The notes: generated by a model from the sequence alone, not told the origin. A stretch of 64,000 bases of DNA from Macrotis lagotis (GCF_037893015.1 NC_133666.1:226796996-226860995); one strand, 5' to 3'; shown: positions 10,806 to 21,232, counted from the stretch's first letter. Program-made: numbers and translations.

Positions 10806-11104
10806 AGTAGCATAGATCATTTTTAAAAATGAATAGTATTTTCATTGTAATTGTTCAAATTCACTGTATTTATTCTATATCCATTGAAGGGTTTTCTATC
10901 ATTTGTTCTTTTAAAGGAAATGCTCTTGAAGGCCAAAAGATAAGCAATATAGTATGGTTAAGCAAAAGGGCTGGAAACAAAGTGAGCCAGTGAGGTTGTA
11001 TTTATAATATTTTGTGATAGACCATCAACAAGAAGTCAGAATTAGGAATATTTAGGAGTTATTTTCACAGTAAACTTTGAACAAACTGGAATTCTTGATA
11101 CATA
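10806..11104. other. Non-coding stretch
   Basis: AT-rich. Nothing recognised. Confidence 0.3.
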
Positions 11105-11162
11105 GTTCTTTTTACATTTTACATTACATTTTACATTTATATTTTACATTTACATTTTAACT
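11105..11162. repeat. (TTTACAT)n-like tandem repeat
   Basis: About eight imperfect units built from ttttacat, ttacat and ttatat. Confidence 0.85.
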
Positions 11163-12029
11163 TCCTGGGACTTCAAAAATGCCCAGTGTTATTTATGGAA
11201 AAGGAAAATAAAAGCAAAGGGTAAAAGAAAATCTGAGAAATTCAAGTCACATAAGCTGTCTAACTTTGGTGGGGGGAAGAGAGAGAAGGTATTAAATCCT
11301 TTTTGACCTTTTGGCTAAGTATTTCATTGATGGGTTTTGCATTTCATTCTCTGGGATTCTATTGTATTAACAGGAGGGGCCAAGGAGTTAAGGTATATGA
11401 TCAATGCCACAGTCATTATCCAATAATACCCAGGTTTCAATTATATGGCATTAAGGAATAAGCATTCTTTGTGTCTGTTAACCACAAACTAAGTCTGTGT
11501 GTTTTTGGAAGTCTTACGAATATTGCCCCCCCCAAAAACTAAAGATTATTATACCATTAGTATTAATGTTGCCACAAAGTGATAAAGACATCTTTTGACT
11601 TGGTTTCTTATTCTTTTCCTAAATCTAATAAAGTCTTTAAGCAATAACAGGTTTCAAACTTTCTGCTTACAATTTAGGTTCTTGTGGGTTGAGTGCTGAT
11701 TTTCTGTGCAATTTTTAGTCAAAGAAAAATCCTAGTTCTTCAAAGTTGCCTCCAATAAATTTGCTTATTGATGCACATGCTTACTTATACAGTGCAAAAT
11801 CAGTTGCAAAAAGGCTCAGCATGTTCCTGTTTAACACCAAATTGGTCTCTGCTGAAACAAAAAAAATGAACTAATCTTTTTTTACTAAAAAACATTTCTC
11901 TAAGCAAATACAAAAGTTATAAATTATTTGGAGACTGAAATTTTTAAGGGCTTATATTAATTGATTACTGCTTAGAAATAAAATTTATGTTAAAAAATAG
12001 AACAAATTTTTACTAGCTTCTCATACCAT
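11163..12029. other. Repeat-poor non-coding stretch
   Basis: No repeat family recognised. 11590-12000 is non-repetitive with mixed composition. Nothing coding. Confidence 0.35.
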
Positions 12030-13055
12030 CCCTTACCAGTTGTCTATTTCTGAAGTTAGCCTGGAAAGAACTGGACAGAAGACTTTAGCAGAATGGACTC
12101 GATTGATTCTTACAGAAATCCTGAGCTCTAGTATCATATTACCTAATGCCTTTGAAATATCTTGAACTGAATGTCCCATGGAAACCTCATATTCAATATA
12201 TGCAAAACAGACTATCTTCTGCCCCACCATTTCCACAACCTCTCTTCCAAAATTCTGTAATGTTATTTAAAATAGCAACATTCTCCCAATCATCCAGGGC
12301 CATGCCATTTTGCTAGCCTTAACTCCTTTCTCACACTTTCCCTACATGAACACAATATGTTGCCAAATTTTATCATTTCTACCTTTACATCTTTCAATAA
12401 ATTCTCTTCACTCACAGAGCCACCACCTCACAAGGGGATTATTGCCATCTAGTTTTTCTCCCTACTTCAAGTCTCTAGGCACTCCAATCTATCCCTCACT
12501 CAGATGCCAAAATCATCCTCTGAAACCTCAAGTTTTACCGTGTCATCTTCCCCTCCTGCATTTTCACCCTAAATCCCTCTCAATTCCTGTGGCTCCCAAG
12601 AGCCTACTCCTAGAAGTAAATATAAAATTCCCTGTTTAGAATGTGAAGACTTTTTTGATAATCTGATCCCCTCCTATCTTGCCAAGTTTCTTGAAATTGA
12701 TTCCCCTCCTTATGCTCTATAAACCAGTGACACTGGCCTTCTTGCTGGGGCTAGCACAGACTATCTTTTGACTATGACTTTTCACTGGCTGTCTGGGACA
12801 GTCTTGGGATACCCTTGATCTTCAACATCACCTCCTGGTTTCCTTGGTTTTATTAAATACTCAGCTCAAATGACACCTTCTCTAAGAATCATCTCCACTA
12901 CTCTTCCATTTGCATTGCATGTATTTTGTATTTACATAGTTATTTGGTCTTCTTTAGAATATGATTTCCTTGAAATCAGTGGCTATATATCCTGTTCTTG
13001 ACACAGTATCCATCACAGAATAAATGCCTAATAAATTCTCATTGACACCATTAAC
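12030..13055 (+). repeat. L2 LINE 3' part, plus strand
   Basis: The internal part resembles the distal L2 coding region: gtcccatggaaacctcatat, then 'catatatgcaaaacag' and C/T-rich antiparallel-free sequence. The tail includes 'ctcagctcaaatgacacctt', 'tagaatatgatttccttgaa' and 'gaataaatgcctaataaatt', the standard L2 3'UTR order. Frames are broken throughout, so it is a relic. Confidence 0.7.
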
Positions 13056-13084
13056 ATGAATAACTGATAATATTACTTAAAAAT

Positions 13085-13215
13085 ACATTAGATACAACAT
13101 AGTATCCAGGTGTCAGAATCAGGAAGACCAGTGTTTAAGTGTCCCATTTGACTTATACTAGCTGTGTATACTGGGTAAGTCATTAACCTCTCTTGATGAC
13201 TCAAGTAACACTGTA
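13085..13215 (+). repeat. MIR/tRNA-type SINE fragment
   Basis: gtcagaatcaggaagacc, then 'tagctgtgtatactgggtaag', then 'cattaacctctc' follow the SINE core order. Confidence 0.55.
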
Positions 13216-13544
13216 AGATAATAAATTGATAATAACCAGCATTGATAAGAAAAGTTTCCTCACTGCTCTCCAAAACCCATAGCCCTCTCACTAAATTGTA
13301 TGTATATATACACATTCATACACACATGCACATATACATGTATATGTATATTATATATATACCCACTTAGAAGAGAACATTCAAGAGTAGTTCCCTACAC
13401 ATATGAAATTATTATCTATCCCCTAATCCTATAAACTATATATATACATGTGCCATTGTGTGAATAATTATGTGTATTATAAAACACAAAAAAATAGACA
13501 TTTTAAAAGAATGAAATAAAGATGACATAATACTTGATCCTATA
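13216..13544. other. Non-coding stretch with TA-rich patch
   Basis: A TA/TG patch at about 13300-13365. Otherwise nothing recognised. Confidence 0.35.
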
Positions 13545-14020
13545 GTCAAAAGGGAGACAATGGAGTTTATTGAGAGGCAATGACATGCACTTTAGGAAAA
13601 TCCCTTTGGCAGTTTAATGGAGATTGGGTTTGAAATAGGAGATACTTGAAACAGGGAAACCAATTAGAAGCCTATGGCAATAGTGCAGGTAAACATTAAT
13701 GAGCACTTGAAATCAGGTGGTCATCCTGTCCATGGAGAAGAGAGGTCAGTAGATGTAAGTTATATTGGAGATATAGGAAAGAAAGGTGGCAACTGTTTGG
13801 ATATGTGGGGTGAAGAAGAGTAAGGAGCCAAAATCTCACCAAGTTTGAACCTGGACAAATGGTTTCCTCCTCAGAAACAGAGATGTTGGGAGGGATGGGT
13901 TTGAGGGAAGAGATATTATAATATGAGACACATGGTATATACACTTGAAAGGCATGCTTGAAGTGTTAGCTTTACATATTAGGCTAGAGGGATGGGGCAA
14001 AGAGGAAGGAACTTGCTTCA
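13545..14020 (-). repeat. L2/L3-type LINE body, antisense (family uncertain)
   Basis: It contains aggaaaatccctttggcag, then 'ggagattgggtttgaaatagg', 'caattagaagcctatggcaat' and 'ggtggcaactgtttggatat'. This pattern recurs at 43.4-44.0 kb and 59.6-59.9 kb, and elsewhere runs on from an antisense L2 3' end. The assignment to the CR1 superfamily is from memory. Confidence 0.5.
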
Positions 14021-14890
14021 GTGACAATGCTATCTGAGTGTGTGTATTTCTAATGGTAAATACACAGCTATTGCATTTGGTCAACTGTTAGTGCTTGTTA
14101 TCTGCCAAGACCAATTAACTCCTGGAGCAAAAAAAGATGAATTTGAGAACTTGCCCAGAGTAGGGAGGTGGTAGAGTGGGGAATGTTGGAAGATGAGAGA
14201 AGGAAGTGTGGTTTTCTTAACAATTCCAATGACTGATTGACTATCATAGGGAAGATAGGATGCCACCTTTCTTTCTCTCTGTCCTCTGATTGCTTGCTTA
14301 CATATTAGGATCAGACCATGACCCCTGTCCCCCAAAGAGGTCCTTCCCCTATTTATAAGACTACTCCTAATGAAATGATAGATCCAATGGGGGAAAATGC
14401 AGCAGATGCTTAGAAAAAAATAGATAATACTATGTGAAATTTGGGACAATAGACAAGTTGTTAGTAGGGAAATAGCAATAGATTTGAAAAAGTTTCTTGG
14501 AAGGGCAGACCTATACATTCAGCATTAAACATTTTTATGGAGAAGGGAAGATTAAAAGAGTTAGAGTGAAAAAAATAAGGTTGAACGATGAGGGATTATT
14601 TAAGGGACAGAGAATTATCATATTAGACTGAATTACAGTATGAAAGATTGAGATACAAGGATCTCAATGGCAGGAAATATACATGACCGTCATCATCTTG
14701 ATAGAATTAAAGGGTAGATAGCAAAATAGGAATTGTTTTGCCTAGCTTTTTATACCTCCTTTCCACCTTATAGACATCCAATTTCTTTCTTTAAGTCCAA
14801 AGAATCCTTTACTGTCCTTTCATTGTCCATCACCCTATATGGGTGCTATACCAAGTACTAAAATTTATTTTCCTTTCTTGTTTCCTGCTC
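14021..14890. other. Non-coding stretch
   Basis: A 145-codon minus-strand open frame (14081-14518) has no recognisable domain and a low-complexity hydrophobic look, so I treat it as chance. It may be a continuation of the diverged LINE to its left. Confidence 0.3.
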
Positions 14891-14894
14891 TGTC

Positions 14895-15015
14895 AGTTCT
14901 CTCAGCATAAACAAACATTTATTAAGTTTCACTGTAGGTAGAGCGTAGTTATTGGCTCAGGAAGAGATATAAATATTAGGTAAGACAGCTTCTGGTCTCA
15001 GGGAACTCAAAGAAT
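14895..15015 (-). repeat. L2 3' end, minus strand
   Basis: 'aaacaaacatttattaagttt' and 'ggtctcagggaactcaaag' flank degenerate antisense L2 tail sequence. Confidence 0.5.
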
Positions 15016-15224
15016 ACTCCTCAAAGAGGAGTTTTTCCTGGTTCCAAATATTAGCAGATTATCCTATTAAAGCAATTCACATGAAGGTGTGAAACATATT
15101 GGCTTAATTCTTGCACTTTAAAAGGGAAATTTGTTAACCCAAATTAATTTCTTGTTAGAAGAATAGCATGTACATGCAAGAAATTGTTGGAAGATGAAGT
15201 TTTGGACCAGACTCTTAGTATATG

Positions 15225-15392
15225 TTTAATGTAATTTAGTTGATTTCCTAGGTTTGAAGTCAAGAAGACTTATTATCCTGAAGTCAAATCTATCTTCAGT
15301 GTAATTCTAGGCAAGTCACTTAAGCCTAACTTAATCTTTAAGATTATCTGGAGAAAGAAATGGCAAACTCTCCAGATGATCTAAAATTAAAT
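15225..15392 (+). repeat. tRNA-derived marsupial SINE, plus strand
   Basis: 'tgaagtcaagaagact', gtgtaattctaggcaagtca, then ctggagaaagaaatggcaaa: the same family as 255-511, in the other orientation. Confidence 0.6.
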
Positions 15393-15840
15393 TTTCTTGA
15401 ACTTATCTTTGAACTTTTTTTGAAAAGAAGTAAGCTAGTGTTTTTTAAATTAATTGAGTAATTACTTTTAATTTTTGTACAAATTATTTTTATACATTAC
15501 TAAAATATACTTGTTTAAGAGTAAACATAATAGCCCCTCCCCAAAAAATATAGACCCTCATGAGAAATAAAGTAAAGAGAAAAAAATGTTCTTCAGTCTG
15601 TGTTCCAAAACCACCAGCTCTGTCTCAGATGGATCACATTCTTTATAATAAGTCTATCACAAAAGCTGTGTAATATTTTTCCACCATTGCCAATGCTGAT
15701 CACAACTCACTCCATCCATTACCTCCCCACTACCATATACTGTATTTTCTCTCTCCTTCTAAAATGTGCTGTAGGGTAGATGAGTGGCTCAGCAGACTGA
15801 TCACTAGCCCTGGGGCCAAAAGGTCCTGAGCCCACATACT

Positions 15841-15850
15841 CCCCCCCCCC
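15841..15850. repeat. Poly-C tract
   Basis: A run of about ten C in the HAL1-like 3' region. Confidence 0.9.
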
Positions 15851-16905
15851 ACCCAGCAACCACCCAGCCCTGTGGTTTGGGTCAGGCCACCCAATCCCTT
15901 GCAAGAAGTAAAAAAGGATATGTAATATATCTGACCACTCTCCCCACGATCCACCCTCTCTTCCATCTCTCACATCCCCTCCTTCCCCCTGTCCCCCTTC
16001 TCTCCTTTGTTACACTAGATGTCTATACCCCATTGAGTGTATATGCTGTTTCCTCTCCAAGCCACCTCTGATGAGAGCAAAGGTTCCCTCATTCCCCCTT
16101 GCCATCCCCCCTTCCATATCATTGCAATAGCTCATTGCAATAAAAAAATCTTATTATAAGAAATATCTTAGCCTATTCCACCATTACATTTCCCTTTTAG
16201 TCACTGACTCCATTTTTACAATATATTATATCTTCAAATTCAGCTCTCTCCTGTGCTTCATCTATAAAAGCTCTTTCTACCTGCTCTATTAAATGAGAAG
16301 TTTTATATGAATATTATCAGTATCGTTTTTCTATGCAAAAATACATGCAGTTCATCATCATTAAGCCCTTCATATTTTACCCTTCTCCACCACTCTCTAT
16401 GCTTCACCTGAGTCCTGTATTTGAAGCTCAAACTTTCTGTTCAGCTCTGGTTGTTTCAACAGGAATAATTGAAATTCCCCTGGTTCATTGAAAGTCCATC
16501 TTTTCCCCTGGAAGAAGATGTTCAGGTTTGCTGGGTAGCTGATTCTTGCTTGCATTCCAAGCTCTTTTGCCTTCTGTAATATTATATTCCACACCCTACA
16601 AGCCCTTAATGTAGTTGCTGCTAAGTCCTGTGTGATCTTGCCTGTAGCTCCACAATATTTGAATTGTGTCCTTCTGGTTCCTTGTAATATTTTCTCTTTG
16701 ACTTGGGAATTCTAGAACTTGGCTATAATATATGGGGGTTGTTTTATTTTTAGATCTTTTTCCAGGGGAGATCAGTGGATTCTCTCAATTTCTATTTTGC
16801 CCTCTGCTTCTAGGATATCTGGGCCATTTTCCTATAGGAATTCTATAAAAATGAGGTTGAGGGGCGGTGGCTGCATTTGAAACGGTCAGTGGGTCCAGCT
16901 GCAGG

Positions 16906-17331
16906 ATGAGCGCCCTGCCGCTGCCCCCGATGTGGCAGCTCTACCTGCTCAATATCTGCATCTCCACCTTCCAGAACTGGCCTTTCAAAGAGGACTGCGC
17001 CTGCACTCCAGAGCAGATAGCTGAAGCTGGGTTCATCCATTGCCCAAGTGAGAACGAGCCTGATTTAGCCCAGTGCTGCTTCTGTTTCAAGGAACTAGAG
17101 GGCTGGGAACCAGAGGATGATCCTATGTTGGAACATAAAAAGCATTCATCTCATTGTGCTTTCATCAGCATTAAGAAGATTGAAGAGTTAACACTCAATG
17201 AATTCCTGAAACTGGACAAAGAAAGAGCCAAAAACAGGATTATAAAGGAAACCTCCCGGAAAAGAACAGAATTTGAAGAGCATGCAAAGGAAGTACGGCA
17301 TAACATTGAACAACTGGCTGCATTGGAGTGA
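16906..17331 (+). CDS. BIRC5: Survivin-like single-BIR protein, intact retrocopy ORF
   Basis: Survivin is a chromosomal passenger complex subunit and inhibitor-of-apoptosis family member. This frame encodes 141 residues (human survivin 142), with no stop or frameshift. The BIR domain occupies about residues 15-89. The zinc ligands C57, C60, H77 and C84 are all present at the human positions, as are T34 (CDK1 site context CTPE), D53 and H80. The C-terminal long helix (about 97-141) is preserved and ends EQLAALE. Odd points: residues 15-18 (LNIC) differ from the human basic KDHR, and one residue is missing near 92 (human KKQFEEL, here KKIEEL), in the linker/nuclear-export region. An in-frame upstream ATG at 16867 lies in the former 5'UTR. 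I chose 16906 by homology; A at -3 gives a fair context. Whether it is expressed is unknown. Confidence 0.85.
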   Translation: MSALPLPPMWQLYLLNICISTFQNWPFKEDCACTPEQIAEAGFIHCPSENEPDLAQCCFCFKELEGWEPEDDPMLEHKKHSSHCAFISIKKIEELTLNEFLKLDKERAKNRIIKETSRKRTEFEEHAKEVRHNIEQLAALE

Positions 17332-18290
17332 CTACTCTCCTTAATTCCTTATCCTGCAGCTTAATCATTATTTCTAAGGCATGTTCTCCAAATATTAGTG
17401 TGGAACTATTTGATGATGCCTTACAACAGAAGAGAACTTTGGGAATTTGAAATTAGACTTTATTATCTATTTTTTTAATTTTTTTTGAGGTTTTTGCAAG
17501 GCAAATGGGGTTAAGTGGCTTGCCCAAGGCCACACAGCTAGGTAATTATTAAGTGTCTGAGACCAGATTTGAACCCAGGTACTCCTGACTCCAAGGCCAG
17601 TGCTTTATCCATTATGCCACCTAGCCACCCCTATTATCTATTTTTTGCTTGAAGATGGTGCCAGATACAATTTGATTTCATTTTGTCTAGCTAGTGTTTA
17701 TGTCGTTGGTGACTTATCTTTTTTTTACCTATTTTTTTTATTTTTGTATTTTTATATTGCTGCCCCAACCTTGCCAGGTACTAGATACAGACCTGGGTGA
17801 CAAATAGAAGGGACTAACAGCACTGAAAACATTTTTATATGCTATTCATGACTGATAAACTTTCTCATAGCTAGTGTACTGTTATAGTTATTTGTTGTCT
17901 GGCTTCTATCTCTGGATTTTGGGATTTGCAGTTGAAAATATTCTGTATATGGTGAATTTATAATCCCATGGTAAATAATACAAGTAGTTAATCAAGGATG
18001 TAGTATTTTTATACTTTGTGTAATAATACTTTGGAGTTATAGTGTATCATTTTTACATTGTACACAAAACAATTTGAATATTAATTCACCTATCACTATG
18101 ACCTTTTGAAAGTACTGTTGCTTTTGTTTTATCCTGTCAGGAGTATATTTCCAATGTAAGATTTGAATGAAATCACATCACTTAACAAAACCTTTGAATG
18201 ATGCCATAGCAATATCCATTTTTTATATTTCTACTAGTGAATATATTTAATGATTCAGCAATTTAAAATATAGAGAAATAATGCCTTTTC
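17332..18290 (+). other. 3'UTR of the BIRC5 retrocopy
   Basis: AT-rich sequence following the stop codon up to the A run. A SINE interrupts it at 17476-17631. No canonical AATAAA was seen close to the A run, only an aataat variant near 18278. Confidence 0.7.
17476..17631 (-). mobile_element. tRNA-derived SINE inserted in the retrocopy 3'UTR
   Basis: The minus-strand SINE begins near ggtggctaggtgg (antisense ccacctagccaccc, ending 17631), contains the B-box-like gggttcaaatc complement and ends TTGCCTTGCAAAAA. The direct duplication tattatctatttttt lies at 17461-17475 and 17632-17646, a clean insertion younger than the retrocopy. Confidence 0.92.
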
Positions 18291-18959
18291 AAAAAAAATG
18301 AGGTTGAGGCTCTTTTTCTGATCATGACTTTCAGGTATCCAAATAATTTTTAAATTATCTTTCCCGAATTTGTTTTCCAGATCAGTTTTTTTTTCAATGA
18401 GATGTTTCACATTTTCTTCTAATTTTTCATTCTTTTGGTGCTGAAGTATTGTGTCTTGACTTCACATAAAGTCATCAGTTTCCTTTAGCTCTATTCTACA
18501 TCTGAAGGATGTGTTTTCCTCAAAGAGTTTTCTTATCTCTTTTTCCATGTGGCCAATTCTGCTTTTTAAAGCATTCTTCTCCTCAATAACTTTTTTGAAC
18601 TGTTTAATCCATTTGACCTAGGCTGGTTTTTAACCTTACTTTCTTCAGCATTTTTTTGGATCTCCTTGACTAAGCTGCTGAGACTAAGCTGCTGACTTCT
18701 TTTTCATGTTTTTCCTGCATCTCTCTCTCATTTCTTTTCTCAAATTTTTTTCTATCTCCCTTACTTGATTTTTAAAATCTCTTTTGAGCTCTGTCATAGC
18801 CTGAGCCCAACTTTTGTTTTTCTTGTAGTCTTTAGATGCTGGAGCTTGTACTTCTTCATCTTCAAATTGAGTATTTTGATCCTTCTTGGGATCATAGACA
18901 ATGTATTTCTCAGTGATGTTCCTCTTTTTTCTCTATTTACTCATTTCTCCAGCCTGTGC

Positions 18960-19750
18960 CTGGTTTTGGGGTTCTTCCTGAGCTTTTGAGTATTATTGGG
19001 ACACCCCCCTACACAAGGATCTCATTGTGTGAAGCTCTGACTTCCCTCCTGGTCTGTGAATGACCACAAGTGCACCCCTCTGCCATGTGGCTGAGGTGGG
19101 GTGGGGCCCTGTTCTATTTGGGGGGGGCACTAGACTGCAATCAGGATCTGAATGTGGTCAGAGGCCCAGAATCCTGTTCCAGGTACGAGGACAGACCTCT
19201 GAAGTCTCTCTCCACTCCCCTACCTTTGGTGGGCTGAGCACTCAGGCTCAGTTGCCTGGGGACTCCTGCTTACCAGCTCTGCTCCTGCTTTCTGACTCCA
19301 TGCCTGCTTCCTTTTCCTGGATCTGGGCTGCCCTGTGGCTGCTACTGCTGAACTGACCCCCCTGACTGCTGCAACTGCCCTGAGGGCCTGGGCTTCATGT
19401 GCTTGCTCTGGCAGAGGTCCCCTCTGATCCTCCAATTTGTGCCTGGTGCTCCTGGGGTGTAGGTCAGGAAACTGCCCCTGCTGCCCTGAGCCAAGGCTCC
19501 CAAGTGCCCTGGGGCTGCCTCCTGGAGGCTGAAGTTTCCTCACTCTGGCTGGCCACCCCTCTAACCCGGTGGAGCAGAGCCTTTCCACTATTTTCCAGGT
19601 TACCTTGGTCTAGAGAAGTGCCTCACTGGATCTTTCTGTGGGTTCTGTCTCTTGAAAATTTAGTTAGAGCCATAATTTTAAGATTTTTGAAATATTATGG
19701 AGAGAACACCTAGGAAAGGGTCTTCTCCTGTCACCATCTTGACTCCGCCC
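18960..19750 (-). promoter_or_regulatory. HAL1-like 5'UTR / putative internal promoter
   Basis: The GC-richest part of the window, starting on the minus strand with gggcggagtcaagatggtg. The caagatgg core (19733-19741 on +) resembles the YY1 site that positions L1 transcription in known L1s. Transcription from here would run left, antisense to the survivin frame. Activity is inferred only. Confidence 0.45.
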
Positions 19751-19764
19751 TATGCTAGTGTTTT

Positions 19765-20491
19765 CAGAGTCTTTTGTAAGGACTTATTGTAAAAGATTAG
19801 ATCTCTAAAATAATAATTAATATTTAGCCAAAGTCCTATACTGAAATCATTGGTAAATGGGAAAAAAAATTGGAAGAGAGTACATTAAACAAAAAAAGAC
19901 AATTTCAGACCCTTTATAAAGTTAAGGTGAATCCTCCTAGCTGTGTATACTGACAATAGTTACATTTATTGCCAAAGGCAAATGTGTCTTGGTTTAGGAG
20001 AACATGGTGTTAATCACAATTGAAGTGTGTAGGATGAAAAAAAATAACTACTACCTAAAGGCAAACAAAAACCACAAACCAACCCAGTTACCTGTTAAAA
20101 CTTGCAAGAATTTTCAGTAGTAGAACAAATTACACAATTACCTACTATGTCTCTATCCCAATTTAAATCTTTGAAGAGGTGAAAGAGTAAAATAACAATG
20201 ATTTACTTCAATATTACAGGAGGGCAAGTGTAAAGATAGCCTTTGGATCATGAAACAGGATGCTGAAATCATGATTAATAGTAAATTAATGCAGTACAGT
20301 GGTATAAGCCTTCATTCTGGTTCTCAGGTTATAGGTGTCCGAAGGGCATCTATAGGACGCACTAAATGCTCTTATCCCACCCCTGCTGCCAAAGTGGGAA
20401 AAACAGGGTGATAGGAAAGAATGGGAAAAATCACAAAGTACTCCTTTTTCTCTTTCTTTAGTACTGTGAACTTCAATTTCTTCTTATTTAT
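19765..20491. other. Non-coding stretch
   Basis: Nothing recognised. Confidence 0.3.
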
Positions 20492-20875
20492 TTAATAGCT
20501 CTGACCACTTGAGAGAGGTGTTTGAGGGTGTTTCAAGGGCCAAGAGGGTAGCCATCCTCTTCCAGGGAAAGTGACATTTTCCTGTTCTCCAAGGTTACAG
20601 GCATTTCTTGGTCTTTTAATGGTGGCATTCACCACTGTGAAGCAGTTGCTCACTGGTTGGTAGATGCTCTCTACAGCCCTCTTAATGGTGCCATTAACTA
20701 CATTAGCCACAGGAGTCCCCACAGCAGAACCCTTAGACTCCAATTCAATTCTGAAAACTCTGAGAATTACAACCATACAAGATAAAGGGGAAGAACCACA
20801 TTTCCATTTTGATTTTACGTCTCCTCTCCTGCTACCAGATCCATTACAATATATGTAGTAATTCAGGAGGGACAA
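20492..20875 (-). other. 127-codon open frame of unknown origin
   Basis: The longest open frame outside known repeats and the BIRC5 copy. The middle shows an internal echo, VVNGTIKRAVE and VVNATIKRPRN, also visible at DNA level (ttaatggcaccattaa-like and tgaatgccaccattaa-like). No signal peptide, domain or catalytic motif is recognised, and there are no flanking duplications or A tail. It could be a decayed processed pseudogene fragment or chance. I do not call it a gene. Confidence 0.2.
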
Positions 20876-21047
20876 AACTAAAAATCATCAGGATGTATAT
20901 TATAATATTTTATACAAATTGAAATCAGTATTTAGTAAATTTTATGGTGAGATTTAAATTCTGTGTCAAGGTTTTGATAGTTTGTTGTTCCTTTCTTTAA
21001 ACAAATCACCAATTACAGGTAATGTTATAAGCCCTAGGATGAATGAA

Positions 21048-21232
21048 GTTTAGTGTTTTATTTTATTTTGTTTTGTTTGAGACTAAATTTTCCTATCTTA
21101 CCCAGTGTGGAAGTGAAGAGGTCATTATTGGTCAATGATTCTATTACTAATTGGCATGAGAGGTTTGATCATTTCCAACCAGGGCCAGTCTGTCCCTCCT
21201 CAGGTGACACCTCCCCCAACTCTTCAACATCC
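21048..21232 (-). pseudogene. RN7SL: 7SL (SRP) RNA retropseudogene, 3' part, minus strand
   Basis: The + strand from gagac (21081) onwards follows the reverse complement of 7SL RNA 3' half: 'cttacccagtgtggaagtg', 'ttctattactaattggcat', 'gaggtttgatcatttccaac', then 'cagggccagtctgtccctcct'. The A-rich tail is the T/G-rich run at 21048-21078 on the + strand. It is diverged at many sites and truncated at its 5' side, where it abuts the CA repeat, so it is not a functional SRP RNA. Confidence 0.75.

Larger units (their letters stand above)
16863..18293 (+). mobile_element. BIRC5: Processed BIRC5 (survivin) retrocopy, near full length
   Basis: An intronless cDNA-like copy. It contains a 5'UTR (16863-16905) resembling that of BIRC5, with a TTTGAA motif like the cell-cycle CHR element (16876-16881). 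The coding region (16906-17331) is followed by about 0.95 kb of 3'UTR and a short A run at 18291-18298. It is bounded by a perfect 16-bp duplication, aaaaatgaggttgagg (16847-16862 and 18294-18309). The insertion point, ctat followed by aaaa, fits L1 endonuclease. It interrupts the HAL1-like ORF1 in opposite orientation and carries a later SINE at 17476-17631. The retention of the 5'UTR argues for an almost full-length source mRNA. Confidence 0.92.
16400..18940 (-). pseudogene. Broken L1-type ORF1 of the HAL1-like element
   Basis: The protein would be an RNA-binding L1 ORF1p-like chaperone. The C-terminal part is open on the minus strand at 16594-16397 and contains ARISYPANLNIFFQGK, close to the conserved L1 ORF1p C-terminal block (RISYPAKLSF in human L1). 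The N-terminal part (18940 downwards) would be a coiled coil rich in E and K, but it carries an early stop right after the putative MSK start. The BIRC5 retrocopy splits it at about 16847-18309. Excluding that insertion, the ORF1 span is about 1.08 kb, or about 358 codons, matching the usual ORF1p length. Not functional. Confidence 0.7.
15445..19750 (-). mobile_element. Complete HAL1-like (ORF1-only L1) element with nested insertions
   Basis: On the minus strand it starts at 19750 with gggcggagtcaagatggtg, the usual L1-family 5' end. A GC-richer 5'UTR (about 18960-19750) follows, then an ORF1-like region (about 18940-16400) and a pyrimidine-rich/3'UTR part down to a short A tail (T run 15441-15446 on +). 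The flanks carry a near-perfect duplication: taagctagtgtttt at 15431-15444 and tatgctagtgtttt at 19751-19764. Removing the BIRC5 retrocopy (with its SINE) leaves about 2.85 kb, too short for an L1 with ORF2 and right for HAL1. No reverse transcriptase remains between ORF1 and the 3' end. Confidence 0.75.

Noticed and set aside
11300-11330. Short match to the U2 snRNA 5' end (gaccttttggctaag)
   Set aside because: Similarity stops after about 28 bases and nothing of the rest of U2 follows, so it is probably chance or an unprovable fragment.
14081-14518. 145-codon minus-strand open frame
   Set aside because: No domain and low complexity, adjacent to a decayed LINE. No evidence of selection can be seen.
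16867-16905. Upstream in-frame ATG that would extend the survivin copy by 13 residues
   Set aside because: The segment matches the BIRC5 leader, not coding sequence, and homology starts at the ATG at 16906.
19060-19713. Three 98-122 codon frames in GC-richer sequence
   Set aside because: They fall in the HAL1-like 5'UTR, whose higher GC lengthens open frames. No protein similarity recognised.
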